From the NCBI RefSeq assembly GCF_000173775.1, contig NZ_ACCD01000013.1, positions 51,221 to 115,220 on the forward strand: a stretch of DNA of 64,000 nucleotides. Direction: 5' to 3'. Below, piece by piece: positions 15,813 through 25,752 of this stretch (positions are counted from its first letter, which is position 1; each line of letters begins with the position of its first letter). The translations under genes and the position numbers were made by a program. The notes below the pieces were generated by a model, which saw nothing but the letters and a program-made list of their open reading frames with translations, was not told the DNA's origin and ran no database searches. The DNA is from Yersinia rohdei ATCC 43380. GTDB taxonomy: Bacteria; Pseudomonadota; Gammaproteobacteria; Enterobacterales; Enterobacteriaceae.

Positions 15813-18545
15813 ATGCACGTTAAAAATTTCACCCGGCAATTGTTCAAAGTATTGAGCCGTAACCTGCCGCGCCGCCTGATCCGCCGCGAAACCATGCTCG
15901 AAGGGGTTTCTGCGGGAAGTGCGGCTAAAGATATCCCCGCCTCTCTGACCCAACAGCGTTTACAGTGTGCTAATGAAACGCCGCCGCAACTTTACTCACG
16001 TTTTCAAAGCCATCCGGAAGGATTGACCGAACAAGAAGCCGAGGTAATCCGTCTCAGCAGTGGCAGTAATGTGATTGAAAATCAGCAAGATATCAGTTGG
16101 TGGGTGCACCTATGGCATTGCTACCGCAATCCATTTAACTTACTGCTGACCATTCTGGCCCTGATTTCCTATGCCACGGAAGACCTCACCGCCGCACTGG
16201 TGATTGGGGCGATGGTATTTATCTCCACCCTGATGCATTTTATTCAGGAAGCCCGCTCTAACCGCGCCGCCGATGCATTAAAAGCGATGGTCAGTAACAC
16301 CGCCACAGTGTTGCGCAGCGATCCCCACAGCGGGAAAAGTGAGCATCACGAGTTGCCGATTTCCCAGTTGGTGCCCGGCGATATCATCAAGCTCTCCGCC
16401 GGCGACATGATCCCGGCAGATTTACGTATTTTAGCGGCAAAAGACTTGTTTATCAGCCAGGCCGCCTTGACCGGTGAATCACTGCCAGTAGAGAAAGTGG
16501 CGCAATGCCGTGAATGTGATGAACAGAACCCACTGGAGCGAGATACCCTGTGTTTTATGGGCACCAATGTGGTGAGTGGTTCGGCACTGGCCATGGTCAT
16601 TGGCACCGGTAACCAAACCTATTTTGGTCTGCTGGCAGAGCGCGTCACTCATCAAGATGAGCAGCCCAATGCTTTCCAGAGCGGCATCAGTAAAGTCAGC
16701 TGGTTATTGATCCGCTTTATGCTGGTAATGACGCCAATTGTTTTGCTTATCAATGGCTTTACTAAAGGCGACTGGTGGGAAGCGGCGCTGTTTGCGCTCT
16801 CCGTCGCGGTGGGTTTGACCCCAGAAATGCTGCCAATGATTGTCACCTCGACCTTGGCCAAAGGGGCGGTGAAACTGTCAAAACAGCAAGTCATTGTCAA
16901 ACGCCTTGATGCTATCCAGAACTTTGGCGCGATGGATATTCTGTGCACCGACAAGACCGGCACTCTGACACAAGACAAAATTGTGCTGGAAAGCCATACC
17001 GATGTGTTTGGCGCTAATTGCGAGCGCGTGCTGCGCTATGCCTGGCTCAATAGTTATTACCAAACCGGGCTAAAGAATTTGCTGGATGTGGCAGTGCTGG
17101 CGTCGATGACGGATTCCGCCACCGCCGAATCTCAATCTGCCGACACACTGGCGGGCTACCGAAAAATTGATGAAATTCCCTTTGATTTTGAGCGCCGCCG
17201 CATGTCTGTGGTGGTTAGCAGTCAATCGGATTATCACGAGCTTATCTGCAAAGGTGCGCTGGAAGAGATGCTCTCTATCTGCCGCCATGTCCGACAAGGG
17301 GATGACGTTATCCCAATGACGGATACATTGATGGCACGTATCCGTCGGGTGACGGATGAGCAAAACCAGCAAGGGTTAAGAGTGGTGGCGGTCGCCACGC
17401 GAATTTTACCTGCTTATCAGCGAAATTATGCTGTTATCGACGAATATGACCTTATTCTTGAAGGATATATCGCCTTCCTCGACCCACCGAAAGAGAGCAC
17501 TGCGCCCGCGCTTTTGGCACTCAAAAAGAGCGGTGTGACCGTCAAAATTCTTACCGGTGACAATGAGTTAGTCGCACGAAAAGTCTGTAAAGATGTCGGG
17601 TTATCTGTCGAGCGCGTATTGCGTGGCAGTGATATCGAGCAGATGACTGCAGCACAACTGACTGCGGCCACCCGCAGCACCACCTTGTTCGCCAAGTTAA
17701 CGCCAATGCACAAAGAGCGCATCGTGCAAAACCTGCGGGAAGCGGGCCATGTGGTTGGTTTTATGGGGGATGGCATTAATGATGCTCCAGCACTGCGGGC
17801 CGCAGATATTGGCATTTCAGTGGATTCAGCTGTAGATATTGCCAAAGAAGCGGCTGACATCATTTTGCTGGAAAAAAGCCTAATGGTGCTGGAGCAGGGT
17901 GTCATTGAAGGCCGCCGCACCTTTGCCAACATGTTGAAATACATAAAAATGACCGCCAGTTCCAACTTTGGTAACGTGTTCAGTGTGCTGATTGCCAGTG
18001 CATTTTTGCCCTTCCTACCCATGTTGCCACTGCATCTGTTAATCCAGAACCTGCTGTACGATATTTCACAGATTGCGATCCCATTTGATAATGTCGACGA
18101 AGAACAACTGCTGCAACCGCAGCGCTGGAACGCCGGCGATCTTGGGCGATTTATGGTGTACTTTGGCCCGATAAGTTCAATTTTCGACATTCTGACCTTC
18201 AGCCTGATGTGGTGGGTATTCCAGGCCAATACCCCAGAGATGCAAACACTGTTCCAGTCTGGCTGGTTCGTCGAAGGGCTACTGTCTCAGACATTAATTG
18301 TGCATATGATTCGTACCCGTAAGATTCCATTTATCCAGAGCCGCGCCTCATGGCCACTGTGTTTAATGACATTGGCAGTGGTGGCTATTGGTATCGGGTT
18401 GACCTTCTCACCACTGGCTGGATTCCTGCAATTACAAGCACTTCCGCTCTCCTACTTCCCGTGGCTGATTGTGATTCTGATTGGCTATATGGTCACAACT
18501 CAATTAGTGAAAGGATGGTTTGTGAAGAGATATGGGTGGCAGTGA
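15813..18545 (+). CDS. mgtA: Magnesium-importing P-type ATPase MgtA
   Basis: MgtA is a P3B-type ATPase that imports Mg2+ when magnesium is scarce. In its 910 residues the actuator TGES motif lies at 220-223 and the phosphorylated aspartate is Asp380 in CTDKTGTLT. GDGINDAPALRAADIGIS forms the hinge, with about ten transmembrane segments and the family C-terminus VKRYGWQ. I keep the start at 15813 because MHVKNFTRQLFKVL aligns with the E. coli N-terminus. A long leader with PhoP box, leader peptide and stem-loops precedes it. Confidence 0.98.
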   Translation: MHVKNFTRQLFKVLSRNLPRRLIRRETMLEGVSAGSAAKDIPASLTQQRLQCANETPPQLYSRFQSHPEGLTEQEAEVIRLSSGSNVIENQQDISWWVHLWHCYRNPFNLLLTILALISYATEDLTAALVIGAMVFISTLMHFIQEARSNRAADALKAMVSNTATVLRSDPHSGKSEHHELPISQLVPGDIIKLSAGDMIPADLRILAAKDLFISQAALTGESLPVEKVAQCRECDEQNPLERDTLCFMGTNVVSGSALAMVIGTGNQTYFGLLAERVTHQDEQPNAFQSGISKVSWLLIRFMLVMTPIVLLINGFTKGDWWEAALFALSVAVGLTPEMLPMIVTSTLAKGAVKLSKQQVIVKRLDAIQNFGAMDILCTDKTGTLTQDKIVLESHTDVFGANCERVLRYAWLNSYYQTGLKNLLDVAVLASMTDSATAESQSADTLAGYRKIDEIPFDFERRRMSVVVSSQSDYHELICKGALEEMLSICRHVRQGDDVIPMTDTLMARIRRVTDEQNQQGLRVVAVATRILPAYQRNYAVIDEYDLILEGYIAFLDPPKESTAPALLALKKSGVTVKILTGDNELVARKVCKDVGLSVERVLRGSDIEQMTAAQLTAATRSTTLFAKLTPMHKERIVQNLREAGHVVGFMGDGINDAPALRAADIGISVDSAVDIAKEAADIILLEKSLMVLEQGVIEGRRTFANMLKYIKMTASSNFGNVFSVLIASAFLPFLPMLPLHLLIQNLLYDISQIAIPFDNVDEEQLLQPQRWNAGDLGRFMVYFGPISSIFDILTFSLMWWVFQANTPEMQTLFQSGWFVEGLLSQTLIVHMIRTRKIPFIQSRASWPLCLMTLAVVAIGIGLTFSPLAGFLQLQALPLSYFPWLIVILIGYMVTTQLVKGWFVKRYGWQ

Positions 18546-18660
18546 TTTGAGTTTTATTTCAAATTTAAAGGGGAGAAATCCGGTCTAGTGATTGGCGTTT
18601 TAGATAACGTTAAAAATAGATCGGATCAACCGAACCAGATAATGAATATCACAATAAAAG

Positions 18661-20589
18661 CTAAATTCGACTCAAACAATCAATCGCAATTGCCTTAAAA
18701 CTATCAAAATTTTCGCTACTCAATAAACGGCTCATCGAGCGCTCGCGCACAAAGGTCACGAACAGATCGTAAATCGCCATGGCTTCTTCATAATCCGTTT
18801 TACTGATAGCCAGTAGGAAAATAACATGGGCCACTTCACCCTCACCCCAAGAAATACCATTAGGTGCCAATAAGGTGACCACCACGGTTTTCTTGGCAAC
18901 CAGGCCCAGTGAATGGGGCAGCGCAATCCCCTCGCCCAGCATGGTGGAAACGATTGCCTCCCGCTCAACGACTGAGGGATAAAAATCAGCGTCGACAAAG
19001 CCCTCGTCTTCCAACTGGCTACAGACTTTTTTGAATAACTGCTCTTGGGTCATCGGCTGGTCGATAATCATAAAATGGTGACTATCAAAAAACTTTTCCA
19101 GCATGTAAGGCCGAGTACGATCAACTAACACCAACTTACCCAATTGCTCCAGTTGATATTCCGTCGGGAATGGCGACATCACCACCACCGGCTTATTCTT
19201 TTCCACTAACCGCGAATTGGAAATAATGAAATCTTCGTCGATATGCTCAAGATTTTCGTAATCACGCAGGGAAATAGTCTGTGTCATGACAATTTGCGGA
19301 TATTTGCGGGAAATCTGCGCCTGAATCATTCGGGTGGTGGAGTTGCCGGTATCACACACCAGCATCACCTGCGGATGGCGCTGGTAACCAATATTATAAT
19401 GGCGTTCCAGCCCGACCCCGATATGCAGTACCAGATAGCCGATTTCATTTTCACTCAAGCTGTAAGGGGTATATTTTCCCCAACTGGAAACCGCCGCCAG
19501 AGTGACATCATAGGCCATCGGATAATGCTGTTTAATATTGGATAACAGTGGGTTAGGAATAGTAATCTGATATTTTACCCGGGTTATCATGGTCTTGATA
19601 TGAGTGAGTAAATCAACCCTTAGCTGCTTATCATTCTGCAAATTATAGTTATAGTGAGCATTGATATACGAGAGAATGTAATCCACTAACGTCTCTTCGT
19701 CATCGGCATTTATTTCACTCGGCCGATTGGTGCTGGGCTGGCTTTCCTGCACCCGACGGGCGGCAATATTCACCCGCAGATAAGCCTCTTCTGCCGCAGA
19801 AATATCTTTACCCGACAAGATGTTAAGCTCTCGCGCCACTCGGGCCGAAGCTAACTTCACCGCCTCATCCACATCTTCGGCATCAAAATCAGAGAGTGGA
19901 TAACCGTCGGTGATCCGTTTTATCGCCACCGCACAATAGAAAATCAGGTATTGCTCACCTTCATCGGTTAAGCGCACCGCATATTGTGCCAATAATTCAT
20001 GCAGTAGTCCGGTCAATTCCGGAATGGTTTGAATACTAAGAAACTCGTTTTTTAATAATGGGTTATCGGCATCTTGCAGTTGCAACTGGAACAATAAATC
20101 TGTCAGACAAGTGCGGATGGCCAATTCACTACCAAACAATTTCATGCCATAGCGGGGCTTGGTTTCAATCGTCAGATGGTAGCGGTTTAACCTTTCTCTC
20201 ACCTCAGCCATATCATTTTGCAATGTGCCACGGCTGACAAACCATTCATCGGCTAAATCTTCCAGCTTCAATGAAAAGGCAGAGGTCAGAAAACGGATTA
20301 GCAGATAATGCACCCGCTCACTGGCGGTGCGTGGGGTCAGATGCATTTTACGATTTTGTTGCTGGAGGGCACGAAAGCGGTCGGCGTCATCAACTTTTAG
20401 CAGATAACCAGAGCCGCGATTATGTACAAAATGAGCACCATAATGCTCGAGGATCTCATTCAACGCCGTAATATCTGCCCGCACAGTTCGAGTCGAGACC
20501 GCAAAACGTTTCGCTAACTCCTCTTGGGGTAACGTTTCCGATTGCAGCGCATCGAACATATAGGCCAGACGTTGATAGGGAAATCTCAC
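18661..20589 (-). CDS. PTS-controlled transcriptional regulator with PRD, EIIB and EIIA domains (BglG/MtlR-type)
   Basis: This 642-residue regulator has an N-terminal DeoR-like helix-turn-helix (residues 8-45) and a second HTH (about 90-140). PRD1 (about 190-285), PRD2 (about 300-400), an EIIB-like domain with Cys412 (VCDTGNST) and an EIIA-like domain with His559 (GIALPHS) follow. PRD2 keeps both phosphorylatable histidines (His330, His389), whereas PRD1 has Tyr218 and Asn274 at the equivalent places. The DNA-binding domains suggest a transcription activator of the MtlR class, not an RNA antiterminator. It lies 261 bases downstream of the catabolic genes on the same strand and probably controls them. 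Confidence 0.85.
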   Translation of the reverse strand: MRFPYQRLAYMFDALQSETLPQEELAKRFAVSTRTVRADITALNEILEHYGAHFVHNRGSGYLLKVDDADRFRALQQQNRKMHLTPRTASERVHYLLIRFLTSAFSLKLEDLADEWFVSRGTLQNDMAEVRERLNRYHLTIETKPRYGMKLFGSELAIRTCLTDLLFQLQLQDADNPLLKNEFLSIQTIPELTGLLHELLAQYAVRLTDEGEQYLIFYCAVAIKRITDGYPLSDFDAEDVDEAVKLASARVARELNILSGKDISAAEEAYLRVNIAARRVQESQPSTNRPSEINADDEETLVDYILSYINAHYNYNLQNDKQLRVDLLTHIKTMITRVKYQITIPNPLLSNIKQHYPMAYDVTLAAVSSWGKYTPYSLSENEIGYLVLHIGVGLERHYNIGYQRHPQVMLVCDTGNSTTRMIQAQISRKYPQIVMTQTISLRDYENLEHIDEDFIISNSRLVEKNKPVVVMSPFPTEYQLEQLGKLVLVDRTRPYMLEKFFDSHHFMIIDQPMTQEQLFKKVCSQLEDEGFVDADFYPSVVEREAIVSTMLGEGIALPHSLGLVAKKTVVVTLLAPNGISWGEGEVAHVIFLLAISKTDYEEAMAIYDLFVTFVRERSMSRLLSSENFDSFKAIAIDCLSRI

Positions 20590-20850
20590 TGCTCCACTCC
20601 ATAATCCAGTGCATTATTTTCAGAATATAACCACATCTCCGCCAGCCTGGCCGCAGAGGACGAGTTACCTTACATCATTTTTCTGTCGTAGTGGCGCGAA
20701 CACATTTTGCTATAGGTCGCCAATATCATCTGCAACCTCTCCTCAGAGCGCCCAATTGGACACCCTGTGGAGGCTGACTTCCTGTCACATTTAAAACTAA
20801 TAAATAATAATGCTACTGATACATAACAAGACGGCTATTAGAAAACAATA
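20590..20850. other. Intergenic gap between the KDGP aldolase gene and the regulator
   Basis: This 261-base gap contains an A+T-rich stretch near 20795-20845. I see no convincing terminator, palindrome or reading frame. The regulator may have its own promoter here. Confidence 0.4.
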
Positions 20851-21591
20851 TTACTGTACAACTTTCTTCACAATATTTAATAAGGTTTTCACATCATCCG
20901 GGCGGGTATTACCTGTTTTGCTATCAATAATCGAGCTATAAATATGTGGGATAACTTTTGTAACGCCAGCATCTAACGCGATTTGCAAAATTTGTTCGAA
21001 ATTATCCAGATCAATGCCACCGGTAGGCTCAAGCCAGAAGCCGGTAGCCGCGCAAGCCTCGGCAACAAAACGGTATTCTTCGATAGAATCCAACCCATTC
21101 ATTGGGAAAAATTTCACCGAGCTGCCGCCCATATCTTTCAACAGGGCAATGGCCGTGGTCACAGGAACAATAGCATCTGTCTGTTGCGAACTGAGCGGGC
21201 CGGTGGAAATCTTCACATAACCCACTTTACCGGTCGGTGAAATTAGGCCGTTAACCACAGTCTCATGCTGGCCTAGCAAGGCGCGGCTGGCACCCACGCC
21301 GGTAAACACCTGATTGACATGCTGCGGCTGCACCTGTTGTGAAATCTGGCTGACCATGACGGATTGCTTCGGATCACCGGCACCCAGCCCGACCGACAGC
21401 GCATTATCAATCAGTGCCGCATATTCCCGCATGTCTTTGACTGCGCTGTCGACATCCGGATAGTTTTTCGATAACACGCCCACCAGAACATGACCTTCAG
21501 CAGCTTGGTAAATCTCGCGCGCATTGTCTTTTGAACCAGCCAGCACATTCAGGCATACCCGGTCACGGTAAAAATTCGGGGTCAATTTCAT
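20851..21591 (-). CDS. KDGP aldolase family protein (DgaF-like)
   Basis: This 246-residue protein resembles DgaF, which splits 2-keto-3-deoxygluconate 6-phosphate into pyruvate and glyceraldehyde 3-phosphate in Salmonella D-glucosaminate catabolism. Lys160 in SSVKFFPMNG is the likely Schiff-base lysine by analogy with KDPG aldolases. A glycine-rich phosphate-binding region, FWLEPTGGIDLDNF, lies near residue 190. It is three bases downstream of the PLP enzyme gene, so the two act in sequence. The true substrate of this locus is unknown. Confidence 0.85.
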   Translation of the reverse strand: MKLTPNFYRDRVCLNVLAGSKDNAREIYQAAEGHVLVGVLSKNYPDVDSAVKDMREYAALIDNALSVGLGAGDPKQSVMVSQISQQVQPQHVNQVFTGVGASRALLGQHETVVNGLISPTGKVGYVKISTGPLSSQQTDAIVPVTTAIALLKDMGGSSVKFFPMNGLDSIEEYRFVAEACAATGFWLEPTGGIDLDNFEQILQIALDAGVTKVIPHIYSSIIDSKTGNTRPDDVKTLLNIVKKVVQ

Positions 21592-21594
21592 GGT

Positions 21595-22707
21595 TTAGGC
21601 TCCCTTAACCAAGCGGTTAATACAGGTATAAATCGTGTCAAGCTGCGGTGGCGTTACACTGCGCACATCCACTTCAATTTTGCCTTCGTTGGCCTTATAG
21701 GCGCGGAAGTAAATGGCGATATCGCCATTTTTGAGCGCTTCGACTAAATCAGGGGTCGAACGCCCTATTTTTGCTTCATCAAAACTGATTTCAGTGCGGG
21801 CGATATCACGTCCAGCTGCATCCCAAACCACTTTGGCCGAGATACCATCAATAGTATTTAACTGACTGATAAACGGAGTCATTTTCGAAACCATCTGCTG
21901 ACCGGTTTCTTTCTCCAGTGTCATGTAACTTTCAATGGCACGAGTCAGGCCCAGTATGCCCTCTTTACCCACTTTCATCGCCCGGCCAATACCACTTGAT
22001 TGCAATTTCACCCACTCAACATAGGTTTTCTTGCCCAGCACCAGTCCGCTGGTTGGCCCTTCAATGGCTTTGGCACCACTGTAAATCACCAAATCGGCAC
22101 CCATTTGGTAGTAACACTGCAAATCTTCTTCCGCTGCGGCATCAACAATTAATGGCAATTGATGCTTACGTGCAATCACTACCGCCTGTTCAACAGATAA
22201 AATGCTTTTTTGGACACAATGATGGGATTTTATATACAAGATCGCCGCAGTATTTGGCGTGATCGCGGCTTCCAGCTGTTCTGGCAAGCATTCATTGGCA
22301 TAGCCCGCTTCCACCACTTTGCCGCCCCCCAGTGTCACCATTGTATCCACTGGCGCACCAAAGTTAACATTGTGGCCTTTTGGTAACACAATTTCATGCG
22401 GCACTGTGCGGGGCGCGGCGTGGAGGTTAACCAACAAATTCGCATTGTCTTTAACAATGACTGCCGCAACAGACTGAGCAATCCCGGCAGAGGCGCAGGA
22501 AACCACCACCGCGTCTTCAACATTCAGTAAGCTGGCAATGTAAGCACCGGTTTTATTCACCAAGTCTTTCATTTCAAAGTAATGATTCAGACCCAGCTCT
22601 ACCGCCTCAACCACATCTTGCCGTGGCGTTGAAACCCCCAGCATCGTCATGCGGCCAGAAGCATTAATGACTTGTTTTAACTGGTATTTTTCATAGACTG
22701 AAGACAT
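21595..22707 (-). CDS. PLP-dependent ammonia-lyase-like enzyme (DgaE/SelA family)
   Basis: This 370-residue PLP enzyme of the SelA-like branch resembles DgaE, which deaminates D-glucosaminate 6-phosphate to KDGP. Lys213 in IYSGAKAIEGP is the expected PLP lysine, and Asp189 of LIVDAAAEED would contact the pyridine nitrogen. It overlaps the amidohydrolase gene by 17 bases and precedes the aldolase by three. This order suggests removal of an acyl group, then of ammonia, then aldol cleavage. The start has AAGGGAAG upstream. Confidence 0.85.
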   Translation of the reverse strand: MSSVYEKYQLKQVINASGRMTMLGVSTPRQDVVEAVELGLNHYFEMKDLVNKTGAYIASLLNVEDAVVVSCASAGIAQSVAAVIVKDNANLLVNLHAAPRTVPHEIVLPKGHNVNFGAPVDTMVTLGGGKVVEAGYANECLPEQLEAAITPNTAAILYIKSHHCVQKSILSVEQAVVIARKHQLPLIVDAAAEEDLQCYYQMGADLVIYSGAKAIEGPTSGLVLGKKTYVEWVKLQSSGIGRAMKVGKEGILGLTRAIESYMTLEKETGQQMVSKMTPFISQLNTIDGISAKVVWDAAGRDIARTEISFDEAKIGRSTPDLVEALKNGDIAIYFRAYKANEGKIEVDVRSVTPPQLDTIYTCINRLVKGA

Positions 22708-23860
22708 TTTTCAACTTCCCTTCGTCAGTTAACACTACGTCACCGGCAACAATTGCAGCCAGTGGCACCAGATATTTCTCACCGGTAACCGATTTACCTT
22801 CTGAATCATTGAAGACCTGAGGCTGTTGTTTCAGCTCAAATATTGTCAGGTCGGCGTCATAGCCCACATCCAGCACCCCTTTATGAGTGAGACGCAGCGC
22901 CTGCGCGGCATTTTCGGTAACACAGCGAATGATTTGCTCAAGACTCAAGCCGATGGTGAAAAACTTGGACATCACGGTCGCCAGGCTATGCACTGGCCCG
23001 TTAAGGCGGTTGCGGCAATAAATGTCAGAACTGATGGTGTCCGGGTAAATACCTTGCTTGATGGCAATTTCTGCAACATCAAAACTGAAACTGGCACTAC
23101 CGTGGCCGACATCCAGCAATACGCCGCGTTTAATCGCCCGCTGGACAGACTCACGCAACGTACCGGCGGGGGTCAAAATTCGGTTCGGTTTGCCATTGTA
23201 GCAGTGGGTAATAATATCGCCACTGGTCAATAAATCGGCAATCTCATCCAGATCTGGCGGATTGTTGCCGATGTGCACCATAAGCGGCAATTGATTGTTT
23301 TCTTTCTGAATTTCTTTCGCGCGCACCAATGGCTTAATGCCATTTTTGCCCACTACACTGCTGCTCATGCGCGCTTTAATCCCAATGATAAAACCGGGAT
23401 TGCGGGCAATAGCCTGGCTAACACTTTGCTTATCAATCTGCGCCATATCGGACAATTCGTTTTGCGTCAAAATGCCGGTTTTAGCAATATTCAAGAAAGC
23501 ATAAACGTGGGTTTTGGCTGCTCGAGTTAAGCGGTAAAAATCATCTACATCATTGGCACCGGTACTGCCAGCATCAACGACCGTGGTGACGCCACTGGCT
23601 ACGCCAACTAAATCAGCTTCATCATGATAAATAGGTGATGCGGGATAACAGTGAACATGGGAGTCAATCCAGCCCGCACTGAGGTAATATTTTCCGGCCA
23701 AATCCAACACCTTTTTGGCCGAATAAACCGGAGATTTTGTTTGATTTTCTATATCCGCAGAAATAGCTGCATTTACTGCTACTATTTTTCCGTCATTAAT
23801 TGCGATATCAACCTGACGACCGTCAACTAATACTGCCCCTGTGATAATAAAGTCATACAT
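22691..23860 (-). CDS. Amidohydrolase/deacetylase-family metallohydrolase (EF_0837/AHA_3915 type)
   Basis: This 389-residue amidohydrolase resembles dihydroorotase-like enzymes. The binuclear metal ligands are visible: His68 and His70 (SHVH), a probable carboxylated Lys162 (GIKARMSSS), His196 (MVHIG), His219 (THCYNG) and Asp279 (SSDIYC). The family is annotated as deacetylase or hydrolase, but its natural substrate in this gene neighbourhood is not established as far as I know. It probably acts before the DgaE-like enzyme, removing an N-acyl group or opening a cyclic amide. Confidence 0.85.
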   Translation of the reverse strand: MYDFIITGAVLVDGRQVDIAINDGKIVAVNAAISADIENQTKSPVYSAKKVLDLAGKYYLSAGWIDSHVHCYPASPIYHDEADLVGVASGVTTVVDAGSTGANDVDDFYRLTRAAKTHVYAFLNIAKTGILTQNELSDMAQIDKQSVSQAIARNPGFIIGIKARMSSSVVGKNGIKPLVRAKEIQKENNQLPLMVHIGNNPPDLDEIADLLTSGDIITHCYNGKPNRILTPAGTLRESVQRAIKRGVLLDVGHGSASFSFDVAEIAIKQGIYPDTISSDIYCRNRLNGPVHSLATVMSKFFTIGLSLEQIIRCVTENAAQALRLTHKGVLDVGYDADLTIFELKQQPQVFNDSEGKSVTGEKYLVPLAAIVAGDVVLTDEGKLKNVFSL

Positions 23861-23930
23861 TATCTTATACCTTCTTACTTAACGTCGCGTCGGGGTAAAT
23901 ATCCAGTTAGTTGAATATTCACCCCGTAGT

Positions 23931-24584
23931 TCAAGAGATAGCGACCGGAAAAATAGAGCCTAAAATCATGGCGCCCAAGATTGCACCGCCGGTAATAGGT
24001 TTGTTCCAGAGATAAAATAATAATGCGCCAGCTAAAGAACCAATCCCAATAGGAATTGAGGCCGTAATGGCTGACAAAATGATCAATGGCCCCAAGAAAC
24101 GGCCAGAGGAATTACCTGCGCCCATCATTACGTCGGCACCGTAAGTTGAGTCACTCTGGTTAATCGTGAATTTTCGCGCCAAAATAATCAGGTAGCCGAT
24201 GGCCACACCAATAATCAGGCCCGTGGCCAAAGCCGCACCAAAATTAGCGACTGGGTACACAAAGCCAGCACCTAGTAATAATGCGGGCACGCCCAGACCA
24301 ACGCCAGTTTGAATTGCACCGCCGATATCTAAAATACCAACTAGTGAGCCTTCAATAATACGTGCAAATAAGAAGCTGGCACCAAATGCGGCTACTGCGC
24401 CATAAACACCCGTATCCATTCCTGCACGTAGCATTGAAACAAATGCTACTTCGTTAAATGCGCCGATCCCATAAAGATAATACATATGAGTACCAGCAAA
24501 TACGCCGGAGGATAATAATCCTACAAAGATCGGAAATGACCAGTCGGCATACCAGAAATTATTCTTGGTTTGTTCATCCATCAT
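23931..24584 (-). CDS. DUF4310-type integral membrane protein
   Basis: This 217-residue protein has about six hydrophobic segments and glycine-rich loops such as DIGGAIQTGVGLGVPALLLGAG. I recognise it as the DUF4310 (EF_0833-like) family, of unknown function, always found with the genes around it. I start it at the ATG 24584, with GAGGAG upstream; the preceding TTG and the next ATG are alternatives. Together with the DUF4311 protein it probably forms a membrane transporter. No known transporter signature is visible. Confidence 0.75.
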   Translation of the reverse strand: MMDEQTKNNFWYADWSFPIFVGLLSSGVFAGTHMYYLYGIGAFNEVAFVSMLRAGMDTGVYGAVAAFGASFLFARIIEGSLVGILDIGGAIQTGVGLGVPALLLGAGFVYPVANFGAALATGLIIGVAIGYLIILARKFTINQSDSTYGADVMMGAGNSSGRFLGPLIILSAITASIPIGIGSLAGALLFYLWNKPITGGAILGAMILGSIFPVAIS

Positions 24585-24602
24585 CAAGCTCCTCTCGCTG
24601 TG

Positions 24603-25379
24603 TTATTTTCCGCTCAATGCGTTATGAATATTTTCGAGCCATATCGGCGCGCCCATACTGAATGACTCCAAGAATTTCATGTCGAATCCGCGGAAGAAAC
24701 CACTGAGTACGAATAACAAGACAATGACGGTCATCATGACTTTAGTGACTCTATTCCAGCCACTTTCTTCAACACCTTTACCGATTAAAATACCTAAAAC
24801 CAGACCAGGTACTGCGTTACCCATAATTAACTGCGCCAAACCACCGAAAATAGTGGCCCAGAAACCAGAGCGACGCCCTGCATCAATTGCAGCTAACCAG
24901 AAAATAACGGGCATCACGGTATTAACCAGAATATTAGCCGCTGGGACTAATACTTTAATTGCCGTGACCTGTAATGCCGCCGGAACAGCTGATGCGGTGG
25001 TGTTTAAGAAGCTGACAACAATTACCCCAATAATCCCGCAGGCAATTGCCATCTTTTTCGGGTTATGCATGGTTTCCGCAACATTACGATTTTTAATCAT
25101 CAATGCTGCAGCACCCCAGTTAGGAATAATGCGGTGGTCGACATCTTGAGTAAATGCACCTGCGGCAACAGAGGAAGCCCAGGCGTTGAAGAAAAATCCT
25201 AACCCAAAGGAGAAATGCGAAGCCGGATCGCCCTCACACGAGTTCAACTCGCCCAAGGTACGAAACGCCCCCATTCCCTGTATGGTGGGTGCATGGAACA
25301 TACGGGCGGCCCCAACACCGACCCCCACACCAACCAGACCGCCGATAATAATCGACTTAAAAAGAATGATTAGAAACAT
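24603..25379 (-). CDS. DUF4311-type integral membrane protein
   Basis: This 258-residue membrane protein has about six to seven hydrophobic segments. A conserved-looking polar block, GMGAFRTLGELNSCEGDPASHFSFGLG with Cys and His, lies between the first two. I chose the ATG at 25379 because AAGGA lies seven bases upstream and the block GGLVGVGVGVGAARMFHAP then falls near the N-terminus. A frame extension to 25475 overlaps the previous gene and has no such signal. The function is unknown; it is the likely partner of the DUF4310 protein. Confidence 0.75.
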   Translation of the reverse strand: MFLIILFKSIIIGGLVGVGVGVGAARMFHAPTIQGMGAFRTLGELNSCEGDPASHFSFGLGFFFNAWASSVAAGAFTQDVDHRIIPNWGAAALMIKNRNVAETMHNPKKMAIACGIIGVIVVSFLNTTASAVPAALQVTAIKVLVPAANILVNTVMPVIFWLAAIDAGRRSGFWATIFGGLAQLIMGNAVPGLVLGILIGKGVEESGWNRVTKVMMTVIVLLFVLSGFFRGFDMKFLESFSMGAPIWLENIHNALSGK

Positions 25380-25455
25380 CAGTATATCCTTTTCGCTAAT
25401 CGCAATAGCCAAAGGTATTGGAATTGCGGCTTCAAGAATGAAGATTGTTATGGTT

Positions 25456-25752
25456 TTATTTAGAAACGAAAACAACCTTATCGGTATTAATAATTGTTAC
25501 GTTCACAGTAATATCTAATTCAACACTGTACGTTTTTCGTTCCCTGGCTAAAAAAAAGAATAAAAATTTTTCATTTTTTACTGATAACTCTGCTTTTAAT
25601 ACTTTTACGTCTTGTGGTTCGATTCGCAGTAAAATATTTTGTGTCGACTTCAACACGGTATTCTGAACATTACCAAGTGCATTAGCGAAAGCTTTAGCTT
25701 TAGTGTCGCCTTTGCCTTTTACCTGCACTTGGGTGGTATATTGCTCTTTCAT
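25456..25752 (-). CDS. DUF4312-type small soluble protein
   Basis: This 98-residue protein has no predicted membrane segment (MKEQYTTQVQVKGKGDTKAKAF at the start). It is rich in alternating hydrophobic and charged residues suggesting a small beta/alpha fold. It matches the DUF4312 (EF_0831-like) family, of unknown function. Its ATG overlaps the TAA of the SFCGS gene by one base. Gene order suggests it works with the SFCGS protein and the two membrane proteins. Confidence 0.7.
   Translation of the reverse strand: MKEQYTTQVQVKGKGDTKAKAFANALGNVQNTVLKSTQNILLRIEPQDVKVLKAELSVKNEKFLFFFLARERKTYSVELDITVNVTIINTDKVVFVSK

Noticed and set aside
17426..18229. 267-codon frame antisense to mgtA
   Set aside because: It follows the mgtA codon periodicity on the opposite strand; no start signal or recognisable domain.
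18661..20589. RNA-binding BglG antiterminator
   Set aside because: The N-terminus is a DNA-binding helix-turn-helix pair and lacks the CAT RNA-binding domain, so a transcription activator is more likely.
24679..25149. 156-codon plus-strand frame opposite the DUF4311 gene
   Set aside because: The minus-strand frame has a ribosome binding site, operon context and transmembrane pattern; the plus-strand frame is its shadow.
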